DNA of 39,290 nt from Ignavibacteriaceae bacterium (GCA_014860115.1 JACZKK010000197.1:1-39290); one strand, 5' to 3'; positions 8,937-19,143 are shown, counted from the first letter of the stretch. The notes: generated by a model from the sequence alone, not told the origin. Program-made: numbers and translations.

Positions 8937-9731
8937 ATGAAAAACATTTTTATCATTCTGTGCTCATTAGTTATTTTGTTTAGCTTTAAAAGCTTTCCGC
9001 AAGATATCGAAGGCAGCAAAGATCACCCGATGTTCAACAGGATGTCGGGATTTTACATAACTGATTATTCAGCTGAAGATTTTGGTACACATCAATTCTA
9101 TTACCTTGATAAGGATGATGTTGTTGAAGGGAAAAAAACTTCCATAAGCTATCTAAGTGATAATGAAGTTGGTGCGCTTAAAATTATCCGGAATTTTTCA
9201 AATGCTATTAAGAAAATAGGAGGACAGGCATTTGAGGAAGGTGAAAATAGGGTCGTTCTATTTGTGAAAAAAGGAAATGCTGAAACCTGGGCAGAGGTGT
9301 ATTCTTATAGCGACAGTTATAACCTTACGATAATTGAAAAGGGCGAAGTAGAACAGGAAATAACTGCCAATGCAATTCTCGAAGAACTTAATAAAACCGG
9401 AAAAGCTATACTCTACATCAATTTTGATTCCGGTAAATCGACAATTAAAAATGAATCAATGCCTGTTGTTGATCAGATAATTGAAATGTTGAATCAGGCA
9501 CCCGATATACAAATTAGTATTGAAGGGCATACTGATTCTGAAGGCAAGAACGAATCCAATTTAAAACTTTCTGAATCCCGTGCCAAAGCAGTTGTGGAAG
9601 CAATTACTAAAGGAGGTATAGACGCGGCACGATTAAGCTCCGCGGGCTTTGGAGAAGAAAAACCGATTGCCGATAATTCAACTCCCGAAGGTAAAGCAAA
9701 AAACAGAAGAGTAGAGCTAATTAAAAAGTAG
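8937..9731 (+). CDS. OmpA-family envelope protein
   Basis: 264 residues. Signal peptide about 1-22, ending SFKSFPQ. The N-terminal half (about 25-140) is an unassigned domain that looks like a small alpha/beta module. The C-terminal half (about 155-264) is an OmpA C-terminal peptidoglycan-binding domain: INFDSGKSTIKNES, ISIEGHTDSEGKNESNLKLS, SRAKAVV and the end motif GKAKNRRVELI. No beta-barrel is apparent, so it is probably a periplasmic or outer-membrane-associated anchor. A good RBS (ACGGAGG) precedes ATG. The 28-base gap from the preceding gene suggests one operon. Confidence 0.9.
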   Translation: MKNIFIILCSLVILFSFKSFPQDIEGSKDHPMFNRMSGFYITDYSAEDFGTHQFYYLDKDDVVEGKKTSISYLSDNEVGALKIIRNFSNAIKKIGGQAFEEGENRVVLFVKKGNAETWAEVYSYSDSYNLTIIEKGEVEQEITANAILEELNKTGKAILYINFDSGKSTIKNESMPVVDQIIEMLNQAPDIQISIEGHTDSEGKNESNLKLSESRAKAVVEAITKGGIDAARLSSAGFGEEKPIADNSTPEGKAKNRRVELIKK

Positions 9732-9791
9732 ATTAAAATTTTTCTATTAGAATTAAAATGCATTTTTACCAAAGAAAGGTAAGGTGTAACT

Positions 9792-10910
9792 ATGAAATTT
9801 TGCTATAATATTATATCCTGCGGCAGAGGTAACTATTTAATTTTGCTCTTACTTATTCCGCTTACATGTATTGTGAATAACTTTACTAAAGCTCAAAATA
9901 TGGTTGCAAAGCTTAGTGATGAAGAGATAGTGGTCGTAATTCCTATATTGAAAAATGAGATGGCGGGATATGAAAATGTTTTAAATGCAATGTCGAACGA
10001 ACAGGACAGGCGTTATCAACTATTCCTTGATATAAAGTCAGGAAAAACTGATCCTCTTGACTGGTTGAAACAACATTCGGAACATATCATAGTGCCACAG
10101 GGAGCTATATACGAATCAGACTGCTCAAGAGCTGTTTCTATAAAAGGCTGGGAATATCATCAGGATCCTGAATCAGTTATAAAACCAAGTGCAGTACCAA
10201 CAGCTGTCTTTTCTTTTGGAAAAGAGTTTCCTGCAATAAATAAACAACTTCTGGGGGAAAATATTTCGCACGAAAGCTATCAGAAGTTCCTGTATAATTC
10301 CGTTAATCAGAACGATCCCAGTTATAAAAAAATACATGAAATACTTGAAGAGGCACGCCTCTTTTATGTTAAAAATGGTCTCTCTGCAAGTTATGGACTG
10401 AGTGAAGGCAGAGTTGTAAGCTTCTATCATCCTGATGAAGAGGGGCTTATTTCAGGAATAGTGTGTGACATAGATGTAACACTTTTTGATCCTGCATATC
10501 CTGAATTGATAACAGAATGCAGGTCTCATCTGATGGAACCATGTATACAAATCAAAGCTGAGTACGAGTTACTGGATAAAATATTTAACACCGCCGAAAG
10601 CACTGATCAGGTTGATGAAAATATCAAAAATAGTTTAAAAAAAGTCAATATTACCGAAGAACGTTACGCTCTGATAAAAATTTCCTTGCTGCAAGCGCGA
10701 ATGGACAGCGAATTCCCTGATGCAATAGAAGTACCATCAATTGATTTCACTCCAACAACCGATGAGGAGAGAGAGACAGCAAAAATTATTGAAAATATGA
10801 AAGAGGATGCTCTTGCCAGAAAGAGCAATATTTTAATTTACAATAAATACAAATCAGAACTCGATCCTATTTGTGATGAACTCCGGAAGTATATGGGGGG
10901 ACCATATTGA
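9792..10910 (+). CDS. Secreted protein of unknown function
   Basis: 372 residues, not recognised. A long N-terminus with a hydrophobic segment (LILLLLIPLTCIVNNF) ending near TKAQN looks like a signal peptide. The mature part is soluble and mostly helical, with four scattered cysteines (near SDCSRA, GIVCDID, ITECRSH, MEPCIQ) and a charged helical C-terminus ending in CDELRKYMGGPY. There is no T9SS domain, so a periplasmic location is likely. It lies 60 bases after the OmpA-like gene and 40 bases before another orphan secreted gene, implying a shared role. Confidence 0.75.
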   Translation: MKFCYNIISCGRGNYLILLLLIPLTCIVNNFTKAQNMVAKLSDEEIVVVIPILKNEMAGYENVLNAMSNEQDRRYQLFLDIKSGKTDPLDWLKQHSEHIIVPQGAIYESDCSRAVSIKGWEYHQDPESVIKPSAVPTAVFSFGKEFPAINKQLLGENISHESYQKFLYNSVNQNDPSYKKIHEILEEARLFYVKNGLSASYGLSEGRVVSFYHPDEEGLISGIVCDIDVTLFDPAYPELITECRSHLMEPCIQIKAEYELLDKIFNTAESTDQVDENIKNSLKKVNITEERYALIKISLLQARMDSEFPDAIEVPSIDFTPTTDEERETAKIIENMKEDALARKSNILIYNKYKSELDPICDELRKYMGGPY

Positions 10911-10950
10911 ACGAGCGAAAACCTAATTAACAAAAAGGAGGAATTGAATT

Positions 10951-12573
10951 ATGCACGAATTCAGATTTTCACATTTGGTTTTGCGAAATGCTGCAGTGAC
11001 TTTCATTTTAGCGCTAACTCTGATAGTTACAACAAAGGCACAATGCAATAAATGTATCGATAATCGTATTATACTCTTTGATGCTGCGGTGAATGTCCCT
11101 CCTCCTCCTGATTCTGCAACTCAGGAAGCATTTGACTGGCTTTCACTCTTTCAGATGAGCAGGAATGTACGTTACTTCAGTCACTGGGAAGATCCATCAC
11201 AGGAATGTTTCATTTGGATAGATGGAGGGATGTATCTCGCCAACTCGGCACAGGGTGGGACATTAAAGTTTGGAAGTACTTATTCGAATACTGCTCCATC
11301 TGGTCCAATAAAAGCTACCCCCTATCTTATGACAGGATCAATAACGTCAACAGGAAAGAATAGAGAATATACTATAACCTGGCAGATAGAATGTGGAACT
11401 ACACGAGAAGTTGTTCGATCCTCAACTGCTAACTTTTCAGCAAATTTGTCTCCCGAACAGCTACGTCAGGTTGCAAAGCAGGTGGCTGCAAGGCTTCAAC
11501 CAGTTCATCAGACTATCCAAGACTTTGAAATAAAAAAGCGTGATGAAGATATGGGAGTTGCACGTAGTACATCAGGTTTCTTTAAAGTTACTCCAGAGAA
11601 AAAAAATCTTCAGCCGAATGATAGCACAAAAGTCGAGTTGGAATTGATAGACATCTGTGATAATTACGTATTAAAAAATCGTGAGATTATCCTTGAACCT
11701 TATACTGATCCTGAAACAGGTGAAAAACTATGTAACGGTCCAACCGGTGGGAGAGTAAGACCAACACGAATAACAACCGATGAAAACGGAAAAGCAACTA
11801 TTACGTTTATAGCCGGGAAAAGTGGAGGACTTGGAATAATTGATGCAGTATATCGTTATAAAAAACCTCATGGGTGGATTGATGCGATGTTTGGTGAAGC
11901 CAGTATCAATTTAGCAAAATCGATGTGGGACGTGAAAGTAGAGTTTCAACATTCAGCTAATTCCACAACTAATATGACTTCTATGGAAGGGGAAAACACT
12001 ACTCTGAGCACTGCTGATTCATACTTCTATGTTAATGCAAATATGAGTTTTGTCTTTGAAAATACAAATTCTGAAAATGCCGGAAAGGACAGGTTAATTA
12101 TCAGCGCTCCGGATGATGAATCATCAGGCATTGCGCACGGATTTAAATTTATGGGGAACTATCAGGAAGCTGGAATGTCACGTATAGAAAAAAAGGATGG
12201 TGAAGGTAATACATTCGGCTTATATAACAGTCAATCGAATTTCAGTGGTCAAGGAATTCGTTCAATGCATGATGCCGGTTTAAACTTCGAATATTCCAAA
12301 GATGGAATCTGTATGTTTTCATTTGGCGGTTCTGTTCGCCGCCAAGGATTTAGTCATACAAAAATCAGCAGTTTACCTGATGGTGGACCAGAGAAAATAG
12401 ATGATGAATTCTCCGTGGCAAATGTAATGTTTACAAGTTTTGAACCAGAAGCTAAATTCAAATATGATGGATCGGGTTACACTGTAGACTACATTAAGAG
12501 GAAGACTACGAATGAACAAGGTGTATCATCCACATATACTTTTAAGGTACATGCTCAAATCACAAAAAAATAA
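10951..12573 (+). CDS. Secreted protein with Ig-like (Big-type) region, function unknown
   Basis: 540 residues. Signal peptide ends about TTKAQ, followed by CNKC. The middle part (about 205-310) reads like a bacterial Ig-like repeat: VTPEKKNLQPNDSTKVELEL, a GRVRPTRITTDENGKATITF segment and a final SINLAK strand. The C-terminal third is beta-rich without a recognised domain. Strong RBS AAGGAGG. No sorting domain is present in frame, yet 3' of the stop a decayed T9SS domain is readable in another frame, so this protein may once have been longer, or may have had a neighbour that was deleted. It is probably the fourth gene of the operon. Confidence 0.75.
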   Translation: MHEFRFSHLVLRNAAVTFILALTLIVTTKAQCNKCIDNRIILFDAAVNVPPPPDSATQEAFDWLSLFQMSRNVRYFSHWEDPSQECFIWIDGGMYLANSAQGGTLKFGSTYSNTAPSGPIKATPYLMTGSITSTGKNREYTITWQIECGTTREVVRSSTANFSANLSPEQLRQVAKQVAARLQPVHQTIQDFEIKKRDEDMGVARSTSGFFKVTPEKKNLQPNDSTKVELELIDICDNYVLKNREIILEPYTDPETGEKLCNGPTGGRVRPTRITTDENGKATITFIAGKSGGLGIIDAVYRYKKPHGWIDAMFGEASINLAKSMWDVKVEFQHSANSTTNMTSMEGENTTLSTADSYFYVNANMSFVFENTNSENAGKDRLIISAPDDESSGIAHGFKFMGNYQEAGMSRIEKKDGEGNTFGLYNSQSNFSGQGIRSMHDAGLNFEYSKDGICMFSFGGSVRRQGFSHTKISSLPDGGPEKIDDEFSVANVMFTSFEPEAKFKYDGSGYTVDYIKRKTTNEQGVSSTYTFKVHAQITKK

Positions 12574-12574
12574 A

Positions 12575-12694
12575 ATATGTAACCCTTTCGGCTGTGGAAT
12601 TTATTTCTATCAGTTGCTTGTCTCGGCTTTACAAAGCAAAGACGGAAAGGCAGGAAATTTCGTTCAAACGAAAAAGATGATGCTATTGAAATAA
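12575..12694 (+). pseudogene. Remnant of a T9SS C-terminal sorting domain
   Basis: In a different frame from the preceding gene, the DNA encodes NPF directly joined to GCGIYFYQL, then a loop and FVQTKKMMLLK followed by a stop at 12692-12694. These are the first and last motifs of the sorting domain (NPFNPST and SGVYFYQL...KKMMLLK) with about 50 residues between them missing. No start codon with an RBS serves this piece. I read it as an internally deleted, out-of-frame domain left from a former T9SS cargo gene. Confidence 0.65.
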
Positions 12695-12741
12695 AACTTT
12701 AAAAACTATTAAATCAAATATTAACTAAAGGAATAAATATC

Positions 12742-14253
12742 ATGTCGAATTTTCGATTACTTCTTTTATCTTGTTTTCTCTGTTTGGTATCTGCGAATTT
12801 ATTGCAATGCCAATGGGAAAGAACGATGGAATTTTATGGTAATATTCTATCTTTTACAGTTTGTCCTGACGGTCCGTTCGAAACAGATATATTTGCCGGA
12901 ACTAATGGTAGTGGTGTATTTCTATCAACTGACTGTGGCTCAACCTGGAATATTAGTGGATTGGCAGATACCTCAATTCTATGCTTAGAATCCCGTTTAG
13001 ATGGCGAATATATTTTTGCCGGAACTTATGGAAGTGGTGTCTGTCGATCAATGAACAGAGGATTTACGTGGTCGGCAGCTAATATTGGATTAACAAATCT
13101 CGTTGTTCGTTCTATTTCTCTCATCTCTAACGGCGCACAGGGCTTATATCTGTTCGCTGGCACTGATGGTGGTCTATTTATTTCCTATGATTACGGCATA
13201 AATTGGACCTATCTTGATTTTTCTTCTTCTATATATGCTATAACAAGTACTTCCAATGGTACTAATATTTTTATTTCTCTTGCTGGTAATGGCGTCCTTC
13301 GGTCCACTGATCACGGCACAACCTGGACAAATATAAGTAACAACTTACCATATGGTACCATTTATTCTCTTGCCGTTTACAATGATGACGGCACTACAAA
13401 TCTCTTTGCAAGTGCTCCAGGTGGCGGAGTCTTCAGAACTACGGATTATGGTACGAATTGGGTTGAGGTTAATAATGGTTTAACGAACTTATATGTAAAT
13501 GATCTTACGTTTTATCCGGAAACGTCAGGCAATCTTTTCGCAGGTACAGATGGCGCCGGTGTATTTTTATCAACCGATAATGGGACAAACTGGTCTACAG
13601 TCAATGACGGCTTAGGTAGTATGAGTGTTAAATCTCTAGCCATTTGTCCCTCTGGCCCAGGTGGGATGTACCTCCTTGCCGGAACTATAAATACTGGCAC
13701 TGGTGGTGGCATTTGGAGGAGAGCATTATCGGAAATGATTTTGGTTACTACAACACTCACCGCGCAAGCACTTGCTGGCAGTCAAGCCCTGGAAGTTGAG
13801 AGTATAAATGGATTTAATATTGGCGATGATATAAAAATTAATCCCGGTGGGCCAAATGAAGAGACTAACACAATAACAGGCTTTGGTTCTCTTCTGCTTC
13901 AGACTCCTTTGCAGTTCGACCACTCAATTGGAGAGATTGTCTTAAACTTAACTCCAACTTCCGTCGAAGAAAATAACTCAAGTGTTCCTTTAGATTATGT
14001 TCTATTTAATAATTACCCGAATCCTTTTAATCCTTCAACAATAATAAGATACTCAATTCCAAATCAATCAAAAGTAGTTATAAAAGTTTACGACATACTT
14101 GGTAAAGAAATTGAAACATTAGTTAACGAAACAAAACCCGTAGGCATTTATGAGTTAACCTGGAATGCAGCATCGCTTCCAAGCGGAGTTTATTACTATC
14201 AATTAAGGGCAGGAGATTTTATACAAGTAAAAAAGATGATGTTGCTGAAATAA
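12742..14253 (+). CDS. Secreted beta-propeller (BNR-like) protein with T9SS sorting domain
   Basis: 503 residues. Signal peptide ends around LLQCQ. Residues about 25-335 hold repeats of the form DIFAGTNGSGVFLSTDCGSTW, i.e. Asp-box-like propeller blades (STDxGxxW) about 45 residues apart. A linker with an unassigned beta domain (ALAGSQALEVESINGFNIGD) follows, then the sorting domain (NNYPNPFNPSTIIRYSIP, YDILGKEIETLVNE, SGVYYYQLRAGDF, KKMMLLK). No catalytic residues of true sialidases were identified, so a binding or structural role is likely. AAAGGA precedes the ATG by about 10 bases. Surface or extracellular location expected. Confidence 0.9.
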   Translation: MSNFRLLLLSCFLCLVSANLLQCQWERTMEFYGNILSFTVCPDGPFETDIFAGTNGSGVFLSTDCGSTWNISGLADTSILCLESRLDGEYIFAGTYGSGVCRSMNRGFTWSAANIGLTNLVVRSISLISNGAQGLYLFAGTDGGLFISYDYGINWTYLDFSSSIYAITSTSNGTNIFISLAGNGVLRSTDHGTTWTNISNNLPYGTIYSLAVYNDDGTTNLFASAPGGGVFRTTDYGTNWVEVNNGLTNLYVNDLTFYPETSGNLFAGTDGAGVFLSTDNGTNWSTVNDGLGSMSVKSLAICPSGPGGMYLLAGTINTGTGGGIWRRALSEMILVTTTLTAQALAGSQALEVESINGFNIGDDIKINPGGPNEETNTITGFGSLLLQTPLQFDHSIGEIVLNLTPTSVEENNSSVPLDYVLFNNYPNPFNPSTIIRYSIPNQSKVVIKVYDILGKEIETLVNETKPVGIYELTWNAASLPSGVYYYQLRAGDFIQVKKMMLLK

Positions 14254-14282
14254 TAATTAATTTTATCAATCCGGAGGGCGAA

Positions 14283-14990
14283 ATGAAAATTCAAATCTCT
14301 TATATCATTCTGGTTCTGATCATATTCAGTTTTAATATCTCAGCACAGAAAAAACCGCTGGATCTTGCGATAATCGGTGAACCGCTAAAAGATTTAACTT
14401 TACCAGTTTATAATGGTGGTGAATTCAAACTTTCTGCTGAAACAGGAAAAAATTTATTATTGATTTTTCCCAGGGGTTATTACGATAAAGATATCTGGTG
14501 CGATATCTGTGCTTATGAATATTTTGACCTTGTTGATGAATTCTATAATCAACGTCTTGCAGAGAAGTATAACCTTGATCTTGTTTTCATCTTACCTTAT
14601 GACACAAGCACAATCCGGAAGTGGCTGGATGATTTACCGGAAGTATACGCCGGATTGGAAGCAGGCAAACATCTGGCAGATACTTTAACTAACGAAAAAT
14701 CAATGACCTGGGTACACTTTGCAAATAAACATTACCCGAAAACATTCAATATGAAAGAAGGGGAAACTCCGCAGCCATTCAGAATACTTTCAGATGCAGA
14801 TCACCAGGTTTCCGAACGGCTTGACATATTCAGAACAGAATGGTGGGGAACTAAAGTAGAACAAAATTTACCGACTTTTATTTTGCTGGATACAGAGAGA
14901 ACGGTAATATTCAAATATATAAGCCAGCATACGATAGACAGACCAACACCTTTCTATCTACAAAGGATCTTAGATGCTTTGATTTTATAA
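14283..14990 (+). CDS. Exported redoxin (AhpC/TSA, thioredoxin fold) with CxxC
   Basis: 235 residues. Signal peptide ends FNISAQ. The fold is peroxiredoxin/thioredoxin-like: IGEPLKDLTLPVYNGGEFKL, strand LLLIFPRGYYDKD, then WCDIC, a CxxC pair at the position of the active-site cysteines, and a later cis-Pro-like LPTFILLD strand. The spacing between strand and CxxC is longer than in typical thioredoxins. It could reduce or protect exported proteins in the periplasm; the substrate is unknown. GGAGG precedes the ATG, 29 bases after the propeller gene, so it likely ends the operon. Confidence 0.8.
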   Translation: MKIQISYIILVLIIFSFNISAQKKPLDLAIIGEPLKDLTLPVYNGGEFKLSAETGKNLLLIFPRGYYDKDIWCDICAYEYFDLVDEFYNQRLAEKYNLDLVFILPYDTSTIRKWLDDLPEVYAGLEAGKHLADTLTNEKSMTWVHFANKHYPKTFNMKEGETPQPFRILSDADHQVSERLDIFRTEWWGTKVEQNLPTFILLDTERTVIFKYISQHTIDRPTPFYLQRILDALIL

Positions 14991-15021
14991 TAAGTCGCTA
15001 ATTAGGCAATGAATATTATAC

Positions 15022-15045
15022 TTGCCAATTACAAATCGATTGTTT
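15022..15045. repeat. 24-bp repeat, copy 2
   Basis: Matches 7435-7458 with one difference (C to T in the middle). It lies in the 199-base gap before the sialidase-like gene. The rest of that gap shows no clear copy of the structured leader seen elsewhere. Confidence 0.5.
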
Positions 15046-15189
15046 AAAACATCTCATAAGTGGTTAAAGTATTACCCAGGTTGATTTGGCATTGCTTGAG
15101 TGTTCAATTTACCGCTGGATATATGTAAGTTTAAACACTATCAAAATAAAAATTTGCGAACCTCTTAAATCTATTACAGGAGATTTATT

Positions 15190-17160
15190 ATGAATAAAAT
15201 ATTTATTCTAATTGTGTTTACTATCCTTTCAACAAATTTTCTTTTTTCTCAAACAGACGAACAACATAAAGGCACTCCACCAGATCCAACTGCACATCAG
15301 GAAATTAAGGATGATGATTATATCCCGGATTTAAGGGATAGTCAGGGAAGATCGCCTGCATTCAATTATTCAATGAATAGTATCGTTACCACTCAGGTGA
15401 ATGTTGATGCAAACGGTCAAAACATAGTCGGCGATGCTGCCAATGAACCCTCAATTGCTGTTGATAGGCATAATCCAAACAGCATAGCAATCGGATGGAG
15501 ACAGTTCAATACAATCACTAATAATTTTCGTCAGGCGGGATATGGATTTACAACAAACGGCGGACAGATGTGGACATTCCCGGGTGTAATAGAGCCCGGC
15601 ATATTCCGGTCAGATCCTGTACTGGAAAGTGATGCTGATGGAAATTTTTATTATAACAGTCTGGCAGTAGACCCTGATTATTTTTGTGATGTATTCAAAT
15701 CAAGCACCGGAGGATCTGCATGGGGTGATAAGGTTTATGCACAGGGCGGGGATAAGCAATGGATGGAAATTGATAAAACAAATAATTCTGGAAATGGACA
15801 TTTCTATGCTTACTGGAATAGCTCCTACAGTGTTTGCCCTCCCGGTTCATTCACTCGTTCAACAAACGGAATAATATTCGAGGACTGTGTCACAATTCCA
15901 AATGATCCTTACTGGGGAACACTTGCAGTTGCACCAAATGGTGACCTTTATATTGGCGGAGCAACATGGCCAGAGGGTTTTCTGGTTGCTAGATCTTCAA
16001 ATGCAAAGATTGCCGGTCAGACTGTATTATGGGATATGACTACGATTGTAAGTCTGGATGGCAGTATTGAGAATGGGCAAGGACCAAATCCAGGTGGATT
16101 ACTTGGGCAGACAATAATTGCAATCGATACCTCAGGCGGACCTTATCATGATAATATTTACCTGTTATGTTCGGTTGATAGAAATTCTAACCCAGATCCT
16201 CTTGATGTGATGTTCACAAGAAGCACTGATGGGGGAGTAACCTTTAGTTCTCCAATTAAAATTAACGATGATCCTGGTACATCAGCCTGGCAATGGTTTG
16301 GAACAATGTCGGTTGCACCGAACGGACGGATTGATGTGATATGGTTGGATACTCGAGATAATCCCGGAACATACTTGTCAGCTTTATATTACTCAAACTC
16401 AAAAGATGGTGGAGTAACCTGGTCACCAAATCAGAGACTCTCAGAATTTTTTGATCCTCATGTTGGTTGGCCAAATCAAAATAAGATGGGTGATTATTTC
16501 GATATGGTTTCTGAAATCAACGGTGCACACTTAGCCTGGGCTGCAACCTTTACAGGTGGACAGGATGTCTACTATAGTTTCATCACTGATACGACAGTTA
16601 TTCCTGTAGAACTGCTTTCGTTTACAGGCACATCTAATGGTAAAGAAGTGATTCTCAGTTGGTCAACTGCAACGGAACTTAATAATCAGTTGTTTGAAAT
16701 TCAGAGGAGCTTCGAAGGAAGTGATTTCGCAACTGTTGGTTTCGTTAATGGAAAAGGAACTACAACTGAAAGACAGGATTATATTTATAAAGATGAAATT
16801 AACGTTGATGGAAAATACCTCTACCGATTGAAGCAGATTGATTACCTCGGAAGCTATCAGTACTCAGACATAATCGAAATAGATTTAAGAGTATTTAATT
16901 CTTACTTACTTGAGCAGAATTTTCCCAATCCATTCAATCCTGCAACAACAATCGGATATGGGATAAAAGAGAAGAGTGCAGTTAAAATTACAGTGCTTAA
17001 TGCCATAGGAGAAGAGATAGCGTTGTTAGTTAATGAAGAAAAAGAATCCGGATATCATACTGTAGAATTCAACGCAGCCAATTTCCCGAGTGGTGTTTAT
17101 TTTTACCAATTGAAAGCAGGAGATTTTGTAGAGCTGAAGAAGATGGTTTTGATGAAGTAG
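15190..17160 (+). CDS. Secreted sialidase-like/BNR protein with T9SS sorting domain
   Basis: 656 residues. Signal peptide ends FLFSQ. Residues about 70-470 form a propeller-like region with Asp-box motifs (FTTNGGQMW, STDGGVTF, SKDGGVTW) and NEPSIAVDRHNPNSIAIGWR, as in exo-alpha-sialidase-like proteins. A short FN3-like module follows (VIPVELLSFTG, ILSWSTATELNNQLFEIQRS, RLKQIDYLGSYQYSD), then the sorting domain (QNFPNPFNPATTIGYGI, SGVYFYQLKAGDF, LKKMVLMK). Sialidase activity is not established by the sequence. Clear RBS ACAGGAG. It has its own 199-base upstream gap. Confidence 0.88.
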   Translation: MNKIFILIVFTILSTNFLFSQTDEQHKGTPPDPTAHQEIKDDDYIPDLRDSQGRSPAFNYSMNSIVTTQVNVDANGQNIVGDAANEPSIAVDRHNPNSIAIGWRQFNTITNNFRQAGYGFTTNGGQMWTFPGVIEPGIFRSDPVLESDADGNFYYNSLAVDPDYFCDVFKSSTGGSAWGDKVYAQGGDKQWMEIDKTNNSGNGHFYAYWNSSYSVCPPGSFTRSTNGIIFEDCVTIPNDPYWGTLAVAPNGDLYIGGATWPEGFLVARSSNAKIAGQTVLWDMTTIVSLDGSIENGQGPNPGGLLGQTIIAIDTSGGPYHDNIYLLCSVDRNSNPDPLDVMFTRSTDGGVTFSSPIKINDDPGTSAWQWFGTMSVAPNGRIDVIWLDTRDNPGTYLSALYYSNSKDGGVTWSPNQRLSEFFDPHVGWPNQNKMGDYFDMVSEINGAHLAWAATFTGGQDVYYSFITDTTVIPVELLSFTGTSNGKEVILSWSTATELNNQLFEIQRSFEGSDFATVGFVNGKGTTTERQDYIYKDEINVDGKYLYRLKQIDYLGSYQYSDIIEIDLRVFNSYLLEQNFPNPFNPATTIGYGIKEKSAVKITVLNAIGEEIALLVNEEKESGYHTVEFNAANFPSGVYFYQLKAGDFVELKKMVLMK

Positions 17161-17208
17161 TTAGTAGTTGGTATTTAGAATTTAGTCGGGGCGTGATTTA
17201 TCACGCCC
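17157..17208. repeat. REP-like element, second copy (GGGCGTGA hairpin)
   Basis: TAGTTAGTAGTTGG and related units lead to GGGCGTGA-TTTA-TCACGCCC (17189-17208), a perfect 8-bp stem. It overlaps the stop codon of the sialidase-like gene and touches the 3' end of the convergent toxin pseudogene, so it may act as a bidirectional terminator. Compare 7372-7426. Confidence 0.6.
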
Positions 17209-17501
17209 TAGATTCTTTCAGCCCAATATAATGGTTCCCTTTTCTGATGCATCACTGCAAGAATATAAATAACATTTCCGTCCACACGATACAAGATAGA
17301 AAAAGGAAACTTTATGATTACAGCTTTGCGAACATTTTGTTTTGTAACTGGATATGCTAGCGGGTTAGTTTTAATTATGTTTAAACATCTTTCTATTTCA
17401 GTAACAAATTTTTCTCCGAGTCCAAAAACCAAATCATCCTAATAGTCCTTTACCTCCAGAAACTCTTTGCCTGCTAAATCGTGAAAAAGAATCTTGATCA
17501 C
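17208..17501 (-). pseudogene. RelE/ParE-type toxin interrupted by an amber codon
   Basis: A GTG start at 17501 overlaps the antitoxin stop (GTGA), the usual coupling in such pairs. The frame reads VIKILFHDLAGKEFLEVKDY, then TAG (17439-17441), then DDLVFGLGEKF and on to FPFSILYRV, VIYILAVMHQKREPLYW. Compared with the family pattern DYY...GLGEKF, the TAG replaces exactly one tyrosine codon, so a single base change explains it. The downstream piece is open from TTG 17432 (74 residues) but lacks the first beta-alpha element. The full product would be 97 residues. It is probably inactive unless read through or restarted. Confidence 0.75.
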
Positions 17502-17722
17502 TTATACTTTGACTTGGCTTCACGAATAATTAGTTCACTATCAATAGTAAACTTACCAGCCTTATAAATCTGATCGTACCTGCTGAGTGCTTCAGCTAGC
17601 CAGATATCTTCAACATCTGCTGATTCTTCATTTTCTAAACTATTTAAAAGCTTATATGTTACAATTGCTCTCTCTCTTGGTGTAAGCTTTAGTAGTTCAG
17701 ATTCTATTGATTTTAAGTCCAT
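17498..17722 (-). CDS. Antitoxin of a RelE/ParE-type module
   Basis: 74 residues, resembling the addiction-module component family that precedes RelE/ParE toxins: SIESELLKLTPRERAIVTYKLLNSL, then an acidic stretch ENEESADVEDIWLAEALSRY, and a C-terminal toxin-contacting segment. It would neutralise the toxin by direct binding. The gene is intact and overlaps the toxin by 4 bases. With the toxin carrying a nonsense codon, the antitoxin is under no obvious selection here, suggesting recent inactivation or a solitary antitoxin role. Confidence 0.8.
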   Translation of the reverse strand: MDLKSIESELLKLTPRERAIVTYKLLNSLENEESADVEDIWLAEALSRYDQIYKAGKFTIDSELIIREAKSKYK

Positions 17723-17853
17723 GTTTATCCCATCAGTTTTTATACAAATATATGAGTTGATGTACTAATCAGCAATTTATTTAATCAATTTCTGTGGATG
17801 TGAGTGTATATGAAAAAAATATTCACACATATAAAGTGTCCATACAGGTGAAG

Positions 17854-19143
<1,290 letters not shown>

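Noticed and set aside
15190-17160. Firm assignment as a sialidase
   Set aside because: Asp-box motifs show a propeller fold, but the catalytic arginine triad and Tyr/Glu pair could not be identified.
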